The position numbers and the translations under genes were made by a program. A stretch of DNA of 64,000 nucleotides, taken from Rebecca billardiae RCC1528 (Eukaryota > Haptophyta). The DNA is taken from the NCBI GenBank assembly GCA_965240325.2, contig OZ251240.1, forward strand, positions 434,001-498,000, in the 5' to 3' direction. The notes below the pieces were generated by a model, which saw only the letters and a program-made list of their open reading frames with translations, was not told the DNA's origin and searched no databases. Positions 53,158-63,995 of the stretch are shown piece after piece (the first letter of the stretch is position 1; each line of letters opens with the position of its first letter).

Positions 53158-55789
53158 CTAGACATGCAGCACGCGCGCGGGCACGGCCGCGTGCGTCACC
53201 GTCGGCGGTGCCTCGCCCAGCGGCATGGCGACGGCCTGCGCGCGCGCAGGCTGCCCGACCGGCGCGGCGTAGCCATATGCCGGCGGCGTCGCCGCGGGCG
53301 GCACGGCCGCCGTCGAGTGCGCGCCCGAGCGCGGCACGCCGACGAGCGAGCCCATGACGACGGGCAGGGAGGACGCCGCGTGCGCGGGTCCGGCGCTCGG
53401 CGTGTACGGCGGAGGCGGGTCGGCCGAGCTCGCGCCGGCGGCGGCAGCGCCGTTGGCCGGCGCGGGCGGCGCGGCCGACGGCGCTCCCGGCCTGCGGCAG
53501 CAGTTTTGCAGCTTGCCGCGCCGCCGCAGCTGCACGCACACGAGCGCACCCAGCACGCAGCACAGCAGCCCGCCCAGCACGATCAGCACGATCTCGACGC
53601 GCGAGAGCGTGGCGACGGGCTCCTCCGGCGGGCACTCGCGCGCCGAGCCACGGCTGGCGCCGCCGTTGGGCGGCGCGGGCGGCGGGCTGGGCGGCAGCCC
53701 GCCGGCGCGCTGGCTCGGCGGCGGCGCGGGCGGCAGCGTGCTACTGCCGCCGCCGCTCGGGGGCGGGGACGACGCGTCCGGCCCCTCCCTGCGGCACTTG
53801 TTGTCGCAGCCGTCGCCCTCGCGCTGGTTGCCGTCGTCGCACTCCTCGGGCGCCTCGGCGCGCCCGTTGCCGCACGCGCGCTCCCCCGTCTCCAGGCAGC
53901 TCCCGTGCTCGCGCAGGTAGCGGCACATGCTGAAGTCGTCCTCAAACCTCGGGTCCTGCTCGGAGGTGAGCGTGGCCGCCATGATGCCCTTGGCGGAGTG
54001 CGGCGCGCCCAGGTTGTGCCCGATCTCGTGGGCAAAGGTGCGCCAGAGCTTCTCGGTCGAGAGGAAGGTGGTGAGCCCGATGTGCCCCCCGTTGCACAGC
54101 TCGTCGCGCTTGCGGCACTCGCCCTCCGCGTCGTGCGGCGCGGCCGCGTGCCCGTTGGGCAGCCTGAAGTCACACTCGGCGCACCGCTCCTTGCCGTCCT
54201 CGCCCAGCGCGCACTGGCGGCACGGCTCGCCCGTGTCGCGCACGCCGAGCGGCGCGAAGGCGGGGCGGCAGGCGACGCCGATCGCCGCGACGCCGAGCGC
54301 CGCGCCGAACGCGCAGTCGGTGAGCAGGTGCCACACGGCGGGCGCGCCCTGCTCGACCGCGCTGCGGCCGCCCGCCACCTCTGAGCTGAGCCGTTCGCGC
54401 TCGGGCGCGTGCTGCTGCGCCCACACGCCCAGCTCGCTGAGCAGCACGCGGAGGCCGTCGACGCCGACGCGCGTGCGCGCGCCGCCGCTGTCCAGGTCCT
54501 TCGCCCACAGCTCCTGCCGCCCGGGCGAGGCGGGCTCGGCGCACCGGCCGAACGGGCTGTCGGGGCCGCTGAACTCGACGGGCGCGTAGTTGGGGCCCCC
54601 GGCCTCGAACGAGGCGGACTCATCCACGTTCAGCACGAGCGTGTGCGCGGAGATGTACACGCCGAGCTGCTCGGTGTACAGCGCGTTCGCGAGGGAGAGC
54701 ATGTGCGCGATCTCCGCCGTCGATGCGTCCGCGTCGCCGCCTGGGCGCGCGCGGCGAGCGGGCGGTAACCGAGCGCGCGCGTGGGCACGCGCGGACGCGA
54801 CTCGGCGCGCGCGCGCGGCGCACGCGCGCACCGGTGATGTTGACAAACCCTCGATCAGCGAGCAGCCCGATGGGCATGTGCCGCACGACGGGCTGCAGTG
54901 GGCAGTAGCATAGCCGGCCCTCGCGCCCAGGCACGCCCTCGTCGTCCTCCGCCTCCGCCTCCGCCTCCGCCTCCGCCTCCGCCTCCGCCTCCGCCTCCGC
55001 CTCCGCCTCGGCCTCCGCCGCGGCCTGCTCAGCCGGCGCGGGCGAGCGATCGCCGCCGCTGCTGGCGTCTGCCGCCGACAGCCGCCGCGCGTGCGCATCG
55101 GCATGCGAGGCGAGCCCTTCGCGGCGCGCGCGCGACCACCACCCGCCAGCCGCAGCGTGCTCGCCACGCGCCATTGCGCGCGGCGGGGCCCGCCTCGCGC
55201 GCCGTGCGGCCGCAGCGAACGGGTGTGTTGCGGGCACGGGCAGCGCGCCGCTGTGCAGCAGGTATGCCCCGGCCGGCGCCGAGGCGGCCGCGGCGCCGAG
55301 CTGGCGCGCGACGGAGCCGGCAGCAGGGCTGAGCATCATCAGCCGCGAGCCGCCCGTGCGCGCGTCGCGCTCGAGCACGGCGGCACGCACGCTGCCGTCC
55401 GGCGCAAGAGTAGCGCGCGCCCACCCGCCTCCGTCCAGGGTGGCTGCGTACGTGGGCACGATGGGAGCACGAGCGACGCGTGACTCGCCCGCCTCGTTCA
55501 CGACGATGGTCGCGCCCTCGTCGAACACGGCCTCGCGCGCGAGCTCGATGTTTAGGGCGTGCGAGCTGCCCGCCCAGCTGAGCGCAATGCGCGTCGCGCT
55601 CGCGAGTGGCGTGCTCGCGTACAGACTGCCGACTGGCTCGTACGGCGTGAGCGGGCCGACGGGCTGCACGCGCACGTGCTCGGGTAGAAGCACCTCCACC
55701 TCCGCGTCGGCGGCGTCGTCGCCAGCGAGGGCCGGCGCGAGGGCCACGAGCACGGCGAGGCCGGCGAGCGGGGTCTGCAGCGATCGCAT
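53158..55789 (-). CDS. Membrane-anchored metzincin metalloprotease, two exons
   Basis: The join 55789-54832 and 54740-53158 encodes 846 aa. The 91-nt intron begins GTGCGC and ends CCCAG, phase 1. A signal peptide (MRSLQTPLAGLAVLVALAPALAG) leads into a pro-region with a low-complexity Glu-Ala repeat from a 6-bp GCCTCC microsatellite (54946-55017). The catalytic domain has HEIGHNLGAPH, the HExxHxxGxxH zinc site of reprolysin/ADAM-like metzincins, followed by a Met (KGIMAA) that fits the Met-turn. A Cys-rich CDDGNQREGDGCDNKC segment (DUF4215 type) follows. IVLIVLGGLLCCVLGALVCV is a transmembrane helix, and the Pro-rich tail is cytosolic. The protein is likely a surface sheddase or matrix protease. 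Confidence 0.9.
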
Positions 55790-55909
55790 TGCCGCCCCAA
55801 CCCCCAAGACGTCCCCAGCGCAACGCACCCTCCTGGTCCACAAGACGTTGTCCCCGATGGCCCGATTGTCCCCAAGTTGTACACTTGATCCGTACTTGAT
55901 CGGCACTGT

Positions 55910-55927
55910 CTCGCCTGCCTGAGCTGT
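55910..55927 (-). promoter_or_regulatory. Copy of the shared upstream motif
   Basis: The first 18 bp of the motif at 11120-11147 are present here, 121 bp upstream of the metzincin ATG. The remaining part (GTGTGC) follows after a short insertion. Confidence 0.35.
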
Positions 55928-55984
55928 AAGCTACCAGCTGTGTGCACGTTAAATCAGAGTAAACTGTACTCTAGCTGTAGCTAG

Positions 55985-57475
55985 CTTATAAAACTCTGCC
56001 CTGGCGGGCGGGGGGGTCGGCGGGCCGTGCCAGTGCTGTCGCAATATTTCCCCAGCGGGTTCGCGCCTTTTATTTAGCGGTTTGACGGGCAGGATGACGA
56101 ATAACATTATTAACAAATAAACAATGCGACCGACACAGATGATGGTGAGCTACCTGACTCACTGACGAATAATAACGCGACAGATGACTCTGGTGATCTC
56201 ACCGACAGTGTGATTGCGCGTGTTATTTATTCGTGCACCCACTCGCCAACTGATTGGCGTGCGACGGCGGCTTGCTTGTGACGCCTGACGGTGACGGTTC
56301 AATGTCCTCGGAGCTAAACAGTGGTGGCGGAGTGTGATGTCATGTTTCATTTGTTTAGGTCGTCTGGAAGTGCGGTGCGCGCGCGCGCAGTGCGAGAGCG
56401 TGTGCCACTCGCGATCGAGGGTGGGCACGCGCTGCTCGAGCAGGGCACAGGAAGCGCAGCGCGTGTGCCACTGGCTTCACGACGTCGGCCTCGTCCCGCA
56501 GCGCTCGTGACATGGTGGAGGATGGGGCGACAATGTTGCACGCTCGGCGTTTCAGCTCGTCGCGGATGCGCCTCTGGGATCGGTCATAGCGCTGTGCGAC
56601 GAGGGCCGCCGACTCGCCAAGACGCGCGGTTCCTTCCACGGCTGCAAACCCGGGAGGTGCGTGCGGTGCGCGTCGTACGCCGCTTTGCGCTGCCCCTCCG
56701 TCGCATTGGTCACCGTCGGCGCCATGCACCGGGCCGGACGTGGGCCCTCGAGCGCCGAGCGATCTTTGGCCGCGAGCTCGCGAGCGCGAAAGATGATCGC
56801 CCGCTCTGGAACACCACCGATCGTAGCAAACGGATTTGCATGCGCCCGACCTTGCCAAGGACCGGGGCACGCGACAGTCCGGTGTGTGGATTCCGGTTAT
56901 GGTGTTCAGAAGGCCGCGCCAAATCTTGCGTCGCGTGCGATGGCGCTTCCCGCCCGCGAGACGCCTCGTGATGAGGGCCGTTCCGCACCGAGCCCGACGC
57001 GCGACGATGAATCGAGCGAGGCGGCCATCGTGCGCAGCGCTTGATGCTATGGCCGGTGCGAGCTTTCGACGTGCACGTCGGGCGAGGATCGCCCCAGGTC
57101 GCACGATCGTGTCGACGCGCCGAGCGTACCGCTCCAAACGCGTCGATTTAGCGCCCGTTCGACCTGCACGCGAGACGACGAGGGCAGCAATCGCGAATCG
57201 GGCGAAAACACCGTTCGGGAATCCCCGCGCGATGTCCGCGCCGGCGTTGGATTCGGCGCGCGCCGCCCACGCGCTCCGCGCCAGGCGCCACATGGTTTTC
57301 GGCCGAGCGTCCCCAGTGGGAGCTGCGAGGGCGCCCGGTAGTGAGCGAAGCGACCCGGCAGTGAGCGAGGCGATTTTCTTTTCTCTGCGAGGCGATTTTC
57401 TTTTTCTTTTTCTTTTTCTTATCTTTTTCCCGGGCACTACAAGGGGCGGACCTACGGCCCGCCATAATGTGTCTC
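55985..57475 (-). repeat. Repeat R, third copy, inverted and decayed
   Basis: Read on the minus strand, it has the same hairpin start (at 57445-57470), purine run, ORF region and C-rich end (near 56000-56060) as the two tandem copies. It is clearly more diverged and has insertions, for example about 56720-56830. Part of the 56100-56360 region is not in the other copies. An 18-bp motif copy flanks each side (55910-55927 and 57505-57522). Confidence 0.82.
56400..57050 (-). pseudogene. Decayed R-borne ORF
   Basis: The frame opening with MAPTVTNATEGQRKAAYDAH corresponds to the intact ORFs in R copies 1 and 2. A deletion then shifts the frame, the family frame resumes at RIRDELKRRACNIVAPSSTM, and an extra C near 56445 breaks it again. 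Upstream, TIVRPGAILARRARR and RTRRKIWRGLLNTITGIHTPD match the copy 2 extension. Confidence 0.6.
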
Positions 57476-57504
57476 TTATTATTCTTAGTTACAGAGGCGT
57501 CAAT

Positions 57505-57532
57505 CTCGCCTGCCTGAGCTGTGTGCGTCTCT
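57505..57532 (-). promoter_or_regulatory. Copy of the shared 28-bp upstream motif
   Basis: It matches 11120-11147 with one mismatch and lies just outside the third R copy, upstream of its frame. Confidence 0.4.
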
Positions 57533-58777
57533 TATTCTTAGTAAACTGTAAGCAGCTAGGCAGCTGGACCTGGGGCTGGGTACGGTTGTGGACTACGTCG
57601 CTACATAGCTAGCTGCTACATAGCTGACTAGGCGCGCTGCCATCAGCGGCTGTCAGCCCGCGGCGCGGCGCTGCTGCCACGACTCTCATCAGGATTCAGG
57701 CTCGGCGCTGCCGCGGCACAGGCGGGCACTCGGACGGCTCGGACACGGTGCCACGCGGCAGAGTGGCGCGCGGTCGGCCCGGCCGGCCCCAGCCTTAGAG
57801 TCTAATGGAGGTGAGTGCCACCGGGTGCCCACTGACAGACGGGGTGTCGTCTGAGGTAACTGCGCTGATGTCGATGCCAACAAGCGGACACCGCGCGTGG
57901 CGCAGGTGACTGCTCGGGGCTTCGGCTCCGGTCCAACCCCCCCCCAGGCCCCACGGCTCCGTTACGTCTTGGCCCCGAGCCGAAGTCAACCAAGCGGACC
58001 ATGCACTGATGCAGCAGTATCTAGAGTCCCGCTTCCGACCCCCGATTGCCAGGATGACTTCCGACGATGCCGCGCATCAACAGGAAATGTCGCATCCGAC
58101 CACCAGTCCGCCCGCGAATAGGTTCGTCATCAAACTCGATCTACTATAGTACTATTTTTACTATGAAATTACCCGTCCCTTACTCAGGTTTCAGCACATT
58201 TCGGGAGCGTTCCGGACACCTGCATACATATGTGAAAATGTCACCCGGACTGATGGGTAGTATTTAATTCAGTTATAGAAAATAGTCAAGTAGCTTCAGA
58301 ACCTATCACTCATTTGGAGCAGGTGTGGCTGATGATCCCGCATCTGGCGGCGCCGCCGCAATATTTATATATATCGTCCAGGGGACCGCCTGGGGTGGTC
58401 TAGGAGAGTAGGAGCTAGATTGTAGATCGTCGATCATCATATCAGTTATTCAGAAATAAATATTCATCAGAGGCGGCCGCGATCCCGCCGCGCTTCGCCG
58501 ATTCGGCAGCCGTGTCAATCGTCAATTATTTGAGACGGACAACTGTGTCGACAACTCATCATCAGCCGACGATGGCCGCCGATGTATTTAGTTACAAAAT
58601 TGGCAGTCGACGACTGAAGACAGTCGACGACTGAAGAAATCCCGTGTCGCTCGCTGCGCTGTCGTAACTCACGCTGTGCCACGGCCAACGGCCAACCGTC
58701 CCGCCAAATCTGCTTTCTGTATCGGGTGGCATTCGGTGCGGGCCATTGCCAAGGGCTGCCGCCATGGATAGGCGCAG
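57533..58777. other. Intergenic spacer
   Basis: No gene is supported. A GC-rich patch (57640-57780), a C-run at 57938-57946 and AT-rich DNA from 58120 to 58600 are present. A short direct repeat (CAGTCGACGACTGAAGA) occurs at about 58604 and 58621. Confidence 0.45.
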
Positions 58778-58818
58778 ATCATCGCGGCCACGCGAGGTTT
58801 CCGAGGAGCCACCGTCAT
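58778..58818 (-). promoter_or_regulatory. Weak SECIS candidate in the MsrA 3' region
   Basis: On the minus strand, 60 nt after the MsrA stop, ATGA (58818-58815) is followed 14 nt later by AAA (58800-58798) and then GATGAT (58783-58778), the order of SECIS core elements. Only a short imperfect stem was found by eye, so this is tentative. Confidence 0.2.
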
Positions 58819-58877
58819 GTCGCAGACGGGGTGGGCGGCAGTGCGCCGAGGGCGACCATGAGTGAGCCGGCGCCAGC

Positions 58878-59429
58878 CTACACGCGCGCTTGGCTGCCGA
58901 AGGCTGCGCTCTGCTTCTCGATGAAGCGCTGGTGGTAGTCCTCGGCGGCGTAGAAGGAGCCCGCGGCGATCAGCGCCGCGTGCTTTGACACGGACGGGCG
59001 CACAGCCGCGCGCACGCGCTCGGCGGCGAGGCGCTGCGCCTCGGTGTGATAAAAGACGGCAGAGCGGTACTGCGTGCCGGTGAAAGCGAGCGGCATCGGT
59101 GCGTGCTGCTCGAAGAAAGCCTCGAGGATCTCGTCGAACGAGAGGCGTTCAGGGTCGAATGTGATACGCAGGGCCTCGGAGTGGTCTCCGATCGACTGGT
59201 ATGTGGGCCACTCTGTCGAGCCGCCCGTGTAGCCAACCACAGTGTCCGTCACGCCAGGCATCGCGTCAAACGACGCCTGCGGGTGCCAGAATCAGCCCAT
59301 GGCCAGCGTGCAGGTCTGCGTCGATGCGCTCTGCATGGGCTCGGGGAGGCGAGGGCAGATCACCTTCGAGGGCGTGGCCATCCCCAGGGCCAACGACCCG
59401 ACGGCCAGCGCGATCGCGGGAGCGACCAT
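58878..59429 (-). CDS. MSRA: Peptide methionine sulfoxide reductase A, predicted selenoprotein (Sec46)
   Basis: The ATG at 59427-59429 gives 183 aa if the in-frame TGA at 59292-59294 is read as selenocysteine. The reading is TLAMG-U-FWHPQASFDAMPGV, where U sits exactly at the catalytic Cys of the MsrA GCFW motif. The rest is typical MsrA: VVGYTGGSTEWPTYQSI, GDHSEALRITFDPERLSF, GTQYRSAVFYH and FYAAEDYHQRFIEK, with normal total length. N-terminal residues 1-21 look like a signal or transit peptide. MsrA reduces methionine-S-sulfoxide in proteins. UGA-encoded MsrA is known from Chlamydomonas and other algae. The alternative is a nonsense mutation, or a start after the TGA, which would delete the active site. 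Confidence 0.85.
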
Positions 59430-59779
59430 CGCGGGCAAGGGTCACAAGATCGAGGAATCTCGCGCCCTCCACCCGGTCGGCACGGTCCTGGGGCGGGCCA
59501 AGCTCCGGACTATGTATCTACCGGGTGAGTTTTTTTACGGATCGAGATCCCTTGTGATCATTATTGTAAGTGTATGCAAGCGTTTTCGGCGGGAACGCTG
59601 TGCTGACGACGCCCTTGATGACTATTCAGTGCAAACTTCGCCGGACTCACGAAACCTGAGGAGCATCCGGACCGCTGCCGGTTGACCGATGATCGATCGC
59701 CGCCGCCCGCTCCGAACGGAAAGGTTATTGTAGTGGGTGGGCGGCCACAGGTTGGACGCGACGGCGGCCCGGCCGCGGC
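59430..59779. promoter_or_regulatory. Shared upstream region of divergent MSRA and RING genes
   Basis: The 350-bp gap between the two ATGs holds both promoters. AT-rich DNA lies at 59525-59580. No specific site is recognised. Confidence 0.3.
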
Positions 59780-60259
59780 ATGATGGGCCATCGAACCGAG
59801 GAGATCGCGCCGCCCCTCGGAGGCGGGCTTTTCCGCTCCATCTGTGTCGCTCTCACCGCACCATTCCCCGAGTTCTCCTCCCCCTGGAGCCCGCCGGCGT
59901 ACGCACGACGCCACCCGCACGACGAAGTGCTTCCGTGTGGACTGACGCGCCACCAGATCCGCTGCCTCGAGGCTCGCGAGCTGACGCCCGAGGACCACGA
60001 GATCCTCCTTTCTCTCGACGCATCGCTTGACAAGAAGCGCGTGGTCGCGCACGACGAGCTCTCCTCCGCGCTGGCGGATGCGCCAGGCGCCAGGCGCCAG
60101 CAGTGCCCCATTTGCCTCGAGAAGATCGAGTCTCGCTTCTCCGCGTCGAAGCTGCGCAAATGCGGCCACGCTTTCCACAAAAAGTGCATCACACACTGGC
60201 TGACTACAGGGCGAGACGTGTGCCCGCTCTGCTTCGTCGTCGTCCGTGATGCCAAGTAG
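59780..60259 (+). CDS. RING-H2 finger protein (probable E3 ubiquitin ligase)
   Basis: This 159-aa protein starts at 59780 (the next in-frame ATG, 59783, would give MGHRTEE). The C-terminal 50 residues form a complete RING-H2: CPICLEKI, then CGHAFHKKCITHWL, then CPLC, with Cys and His ligands in C3H2C3 order and the Trp that follows the HWL helix. Upstream, LPCGLTRHQIRCLEARELTPEDHEILLSLD looks helical. No transmembrane segment is seen. Such proteins recruit E2 enzymes to ubiquitinate bound substrates. The N-terminal 90 residues, which would choose the substrate, are not recognised. Confidence 0.87.
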   Translation: MMGHRTEEIAPPLGGGLFRSICVALTAPFPEFSSPWSPPAYARRHPHDEVLPCGLTRHQIRCLEARELTPEDHEILLSLDASLDKKRVVAHDELSSALADAPGARRQQCPICLEKIESRFSASKLRKCGHAFHKKCITHWLTTGRDVCPLCFVVVRDAK

Positions 60260-61311
60260 CGAGCGGGCTGCGAGCGATGTGCACGAGGTGCTGCTCGAGC
60301 TCCGAGTGCGGCAGCTGCCCTGCGAACGACTCCGGAAGTCGAGGACTCGGAGCTCGCAGGGCATGCACGCGGCGGGAGGGCTTACACGAATGACTCAGGA
60401 GGATGCGCACCTGCGCATGCCAGTGAGCGTGGCAGCATCATCGCGACCATCGACACCATCACCATAATTGGCCTCGGCCATACTACTGCAGTGGCGCTGC
60501 GCAGCACTCTTCCGCCGAACGGTTTCCGGGCAACCGCCGACGAGTTGATAGTCACTAGTCAGTCACAGGCTCTGTCACGGATGATCCGGGTCTCCGGGCC
60601 GAGAGTCCGAGTTCGCCGCTGCTGAGACTTGATGATTGAGAGCTTGTGACTGATTGTGTAAGACTGCGCGGTGTGACGGTGAGACGCCGGGTGACGCGCG
60701 GGGCGCCGGGCCCGGCGTGTCCCGGAGACGATCGACGATGATGGCCGCCAGTATATAGGCAGTAACTAGTAAGTGACCGGTGTAAGTCCCCGGGTCCGCG
60801 CCGGGCCCCGCGAGTGCCGCCGGTGTGCCCCGACCGTGAGTAGTCCAGCCGCCGAGCCGGCAGCAGATCTAGCGCGGCGCGCCGGCGCGGCGGCGGCGCG
60901 GCCTGGGCCGGCGCAGGCCCCGTGCCCGCACGGGCCGCCCGCGCAGGCGAGGGCTCGTCGGCCTGACTGCTCACATCGGACAGTGCCCTGCCGGCCCGCG
61001 CGATCCGGGCGGCATCGGCAGTCATGCTGACTCACGATAGCAGATGATTGGGACTCATCGGAGTACCTAATGGTCCTGACGGTCGTTCAGCCACTACTGG
61101 CCGAGACTGAACCGTCTCATAGTCTAATACTAGCTCTGAGTATATATATATATGGGTGGAATTCCCATTTTCTGGCGCACTTCCGCACTGGGGAGGCGGA
61201 CGAAAAGCGGCATTTAATACGCGCGAATAAGGAATAAAATAATCATGGGAATAAAGCGCACGCAGTGCGCGCGAAGAAATTTTTTCGGGTAGTAGTATCA
61301 GCGCGTAGTTA
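60260..61311. other. Intergenic spacer
   Basis: Repeated GTGACTGA/CAGTCACAG words at 60545-60680, a GC island at 60780-61020 and a TA run at 61139-61152 are present. No gene is supported. Confidence 0.45.
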
Positions 61312-61840
61312 TTATGCGAAGCACCAAGTGCTGCGAGGCGGCCTGCTTGCGCACGCGGCGTCCCGAGCACCCTCGGGGCTCAGCTGCGGCTCGGCCTGCG
61401 CACGCTCAGCAAGCTCGCGTGCGGCCTGCACCTTGCCCGCCGCCTCGACTCTCGAGCAAGAGGATCGACGTATGAGTGAGCGTGTGCCGCCGAGCTGCTG
61501 TCCGGCAGCTACCCGCGACTGCAGCCGCTGGCCGCGGTGCCTGGCCTCGGCGCGGCCCCACAGGCTCAGCGCTGGGAGCTCATCCTCCTCCTGCGCTCCT
61601 CCTCCAGGCGTTTGAGCCGCCGCCGCCTTGGCCGCCTCGTCCTCGTCGATCAGCTGAACGGCGGGAGTGATGTCTCTGCTCAGCTGAGTGTGACGTGACA
61701 AGCGAGGCGACGAGCGACAGCAGCCCGATGACCAAGCCGACGAGCTCATCGTACGAGCCGTCACGCGTGCGCTCGTGCCGTGTCTGAGCTGGCTCGCGCT
61801 CGTACGCCGACCAGGCTTTGCTCGGACTGAACGCGTGTGC

Positions 61841-62590
61841 TCAGGCGTCCTTGCGTGTGCGCTTGGACGGCCGCGGGCCGTCATCTGGTCCGACCGCGCG
61901 CAGCTCGATCTCGGAAGCGTTGAGCTGCTCCGCGGTTGACTTACCCTCTGCCTCAGGCTCGACCACGGCAGCAGGCCCCGCAGCAGCCGCCAGGTAGCAT
62001 CGGCAGGAGCCCCTGCGCCACCCGACGCCGTCCGCACATCGGCCAGCTTGCCGCACACGCGCTGGACCACGGCCTCGCCGCGCTTGACGCGGATGTGGTG
62101 CCAGGTCGTCGTGCCAATCGTTTGGCTATCGACAACGGGCACGGGCACCTCGATCACGACAACGCCTGTCGCGTAGGCTGTGTAGCGATGTCCGTCCACG
62201 ACTCCGTCGTGGGTGGACGGCGCACGCCATCGCGGCCGTGGGCGCAAGTGTCTCGTGAATTGTTTTTTTTAATTCACTAATTCGCCCAGCCGCTACATCG
62301 AACTCGACAACGGTTGCTTTTACACCCGCGGTCTTTTGACTGTGCAAATGGGGCGCCGCCCCATCCTCAAATCCGAAGAGAACGAAGATGTAAAAGTGTC
62401 TGGTCCCTAGATACTGTGCTGTCCGGGTCCCGGTCCGGTCAGATCTGAGCAGCCGGATTTTCCGCCCGGACAGGCCAGAAAATGGGATTTTCACCCATAT
62501 GTACTCCGGATCCGTGTCCGTGATCAGACAAGAGGGCCTAGAGCCAGTAGAGGGGTCAGTCAGAGCCCCACTGTGGGGTGTGTGGCCCAA
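61841..62590 (-). CDS. Uncertain gene, possible spliced frames
   Basis: Three frames on the minus strand look coding-like in turn. The first is VKATVVEFDVAAGRISELKK (about 62310-62250). The second is HDGVVDGHRYTAYATGVVVI through VVQRVCGKLADV (about 62215-62035). The third is a C-terminal part, GKSTAEQLNASEIELRAVGP, ending in KRTRKDA (stop at 61841). GTGCGG at about 62036-62031 fits the window's donor rule, but I could not place a convincing acceptor, and no ATG is certain. A small gene with a basic C-terminus is possible; the coordinates are approximate. Confidence 0.25.
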
Positions 62591-63770
62591 AATCCAACTG
62601 CTTTCTGTCGTCTTGAGATGAGGAGCCCTCTTACAAACTTCGGGATGTCAATCATTCGCCTGAAATGACCTATGGGGTCACGCTGACAAGTTTTTTCGAT
62701 AACATGTCGTCATACATACTGGAGATATAACTACGACCCGCTCAATCTCGACGCGATCTCGGCAGCATCACTTAGGGGAGATACACGACGATATTATTGA
62801 TCTCCAAGGTGATCTCGTTATTTGCGCATCAGAATCGCACCGGCTAGACCACATCATTTTGGCAGTCTGAAATTGGCACAGGCGGATGATTATTATTATA
62901 TAATATTCTACACCCTGCTACTACTGGAATTGAGCCTAAACGAACTTATAATAACTGAACGTCAGACTCAGTCTCAAACAGCAGTTATTACTAAACTGTG
63001 GAGATATTTCAGTTTTCGAGACGATTTATTCATCGTCGGCGGGAGATTGATCATCGATGATATATACGTACTACGACTATCAGTATCATGATCCGATCCG
63101 GGAGTGTAACCGGGCCCGCGGGCCCGAGCTCGCCCCCGACAGCTCATATGCGTCTCCGGGCGCCCGCTCGGCACGGGACGCCGGACGGCCCCCCGGCGGA
63201 CTCTGCCGGGCCTGGCCCTGGCCCGCGCGCCCGCGCCGGCGGCCCGGGTCGGCCGGCGCAACAACTAACAAGACTCAAGAGGCGCCCTGACCGACAGTTT
63301 AGTTTGAATAGTACTTTAGTCGTTAGTCGTACTCGGCCGCGCGTAACTACTTAGTAGCAGTGTCATAAGACCGCGTGCAGCAGCGCGGTGCAGGGCGCCG
63401 CAGGCTGCCGACCTTGACGGTCCGCGATCAGAACGGCCGGGCAAGACCGGCGCCGTAACGGCGTCGGTCGGTCGGCGCGCCAGCGCCGGTCGGTCGCGGG
63501 GAGATGGGGAATCGTCGTCAATCGACATGATCGGCACGTCGCGGCCGCGTGCCGGCGTGCCGGCAGGAGTGCGGGGGAGTCAGTCTGTGTGCTCGGAGTC
63601 TCTGATGAGAGGAGCCTGCTGGCGAGCTGCTGCTCGTCGGTCGGCAGCTGGCACGGGGCAGGCGGGATGCGGATCACGAAGCTGCCGACGCTGTGGTCGG
63701 ATTGGCAGTGGACACGCCGAGGGCAGTCACGGTCACGGCGCAAAGGCGAGTGCAGCTGGGCGGCGCCCGA
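62591..63770. other. Intergenic spacer
   Basis: AT-rich DNA to about 63080, then GC-rich patches (63110-63270 and 63400-63500, with CGGTCGGTCGGC words). No gene is supported. Confidence 0.4.
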
Positions 63771-63995
63771 TCATTCCTCGTCCATCGGCGACGACGGCCG
63801 GGGGAAGGACGCCACCGGGACGGGCGGCTCGACGACGCCTAGGCGGTGGTCATCGGCGATGAAGTCGAGATCGTAGCCAGAGACGGGAGGCAGTCGCGCA
63901 AAGGACTGATACGCGCTCGCCTCTTCGGGAGGCGGCCGCGCGTAGGAATGCATCGCGCTCGGATCACCGGCGGTCGGCGGTGCGCACACGTCCAT
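63771..63995 (-). CDS. Small Pro-rich ORF at the window edge
   Basis: A 74-codon frame opens at ATG 63993-63995 (MDVCAPPTAGDPSAMHSYAR) and ends with DEE. Two SYARPPP / SFARLPP units resemble each other. It may be the last exon of a gene that begins beyond the window. Composition alone could also explain it. Confidence 0.25.
   Translation of the reverse strand: MDVCAPPTAGDPSAMHSYARPPPEEASAYQSFARLPPVSGYDLDFIADDHRLGVVEPPVPVASFPRPSSPMDEE

Noticed and set aside
57897-58121. Short plus-strand open frame with a Pro-rich sequence
   Set aside because: It lies in spacer DNA with a C-run, and no motif or neighbour supports it.
58878-59261. Start of MsrA at the ATG after the TGA
   Set aside because: It would remove the active-site motif that lies in frame just upstream and leave an inactive protein.
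59262-59280. Intron acceptor (CCGCAG) just downstream of the MsrA TGA
   Set aside because: Splicing there would remove the GxFWHPQ active site, and the unspliced reading aligns with MsrA without a gap.
59242-59685. Plus-strand open frame of 147 codons with a GTGAGT at its end
   Set aside because: It is antisense to the MsrA gene, which has family motifs. GTGAGT does not match the window's GTGCG donors, and the frame shows no domain.
60555-61025. Minus-strand open frame of 156 codons
   Set aside because: It runs through GC-rich and tetramer-repeat DNA, has no domain and is matched by open frames on the other strand.
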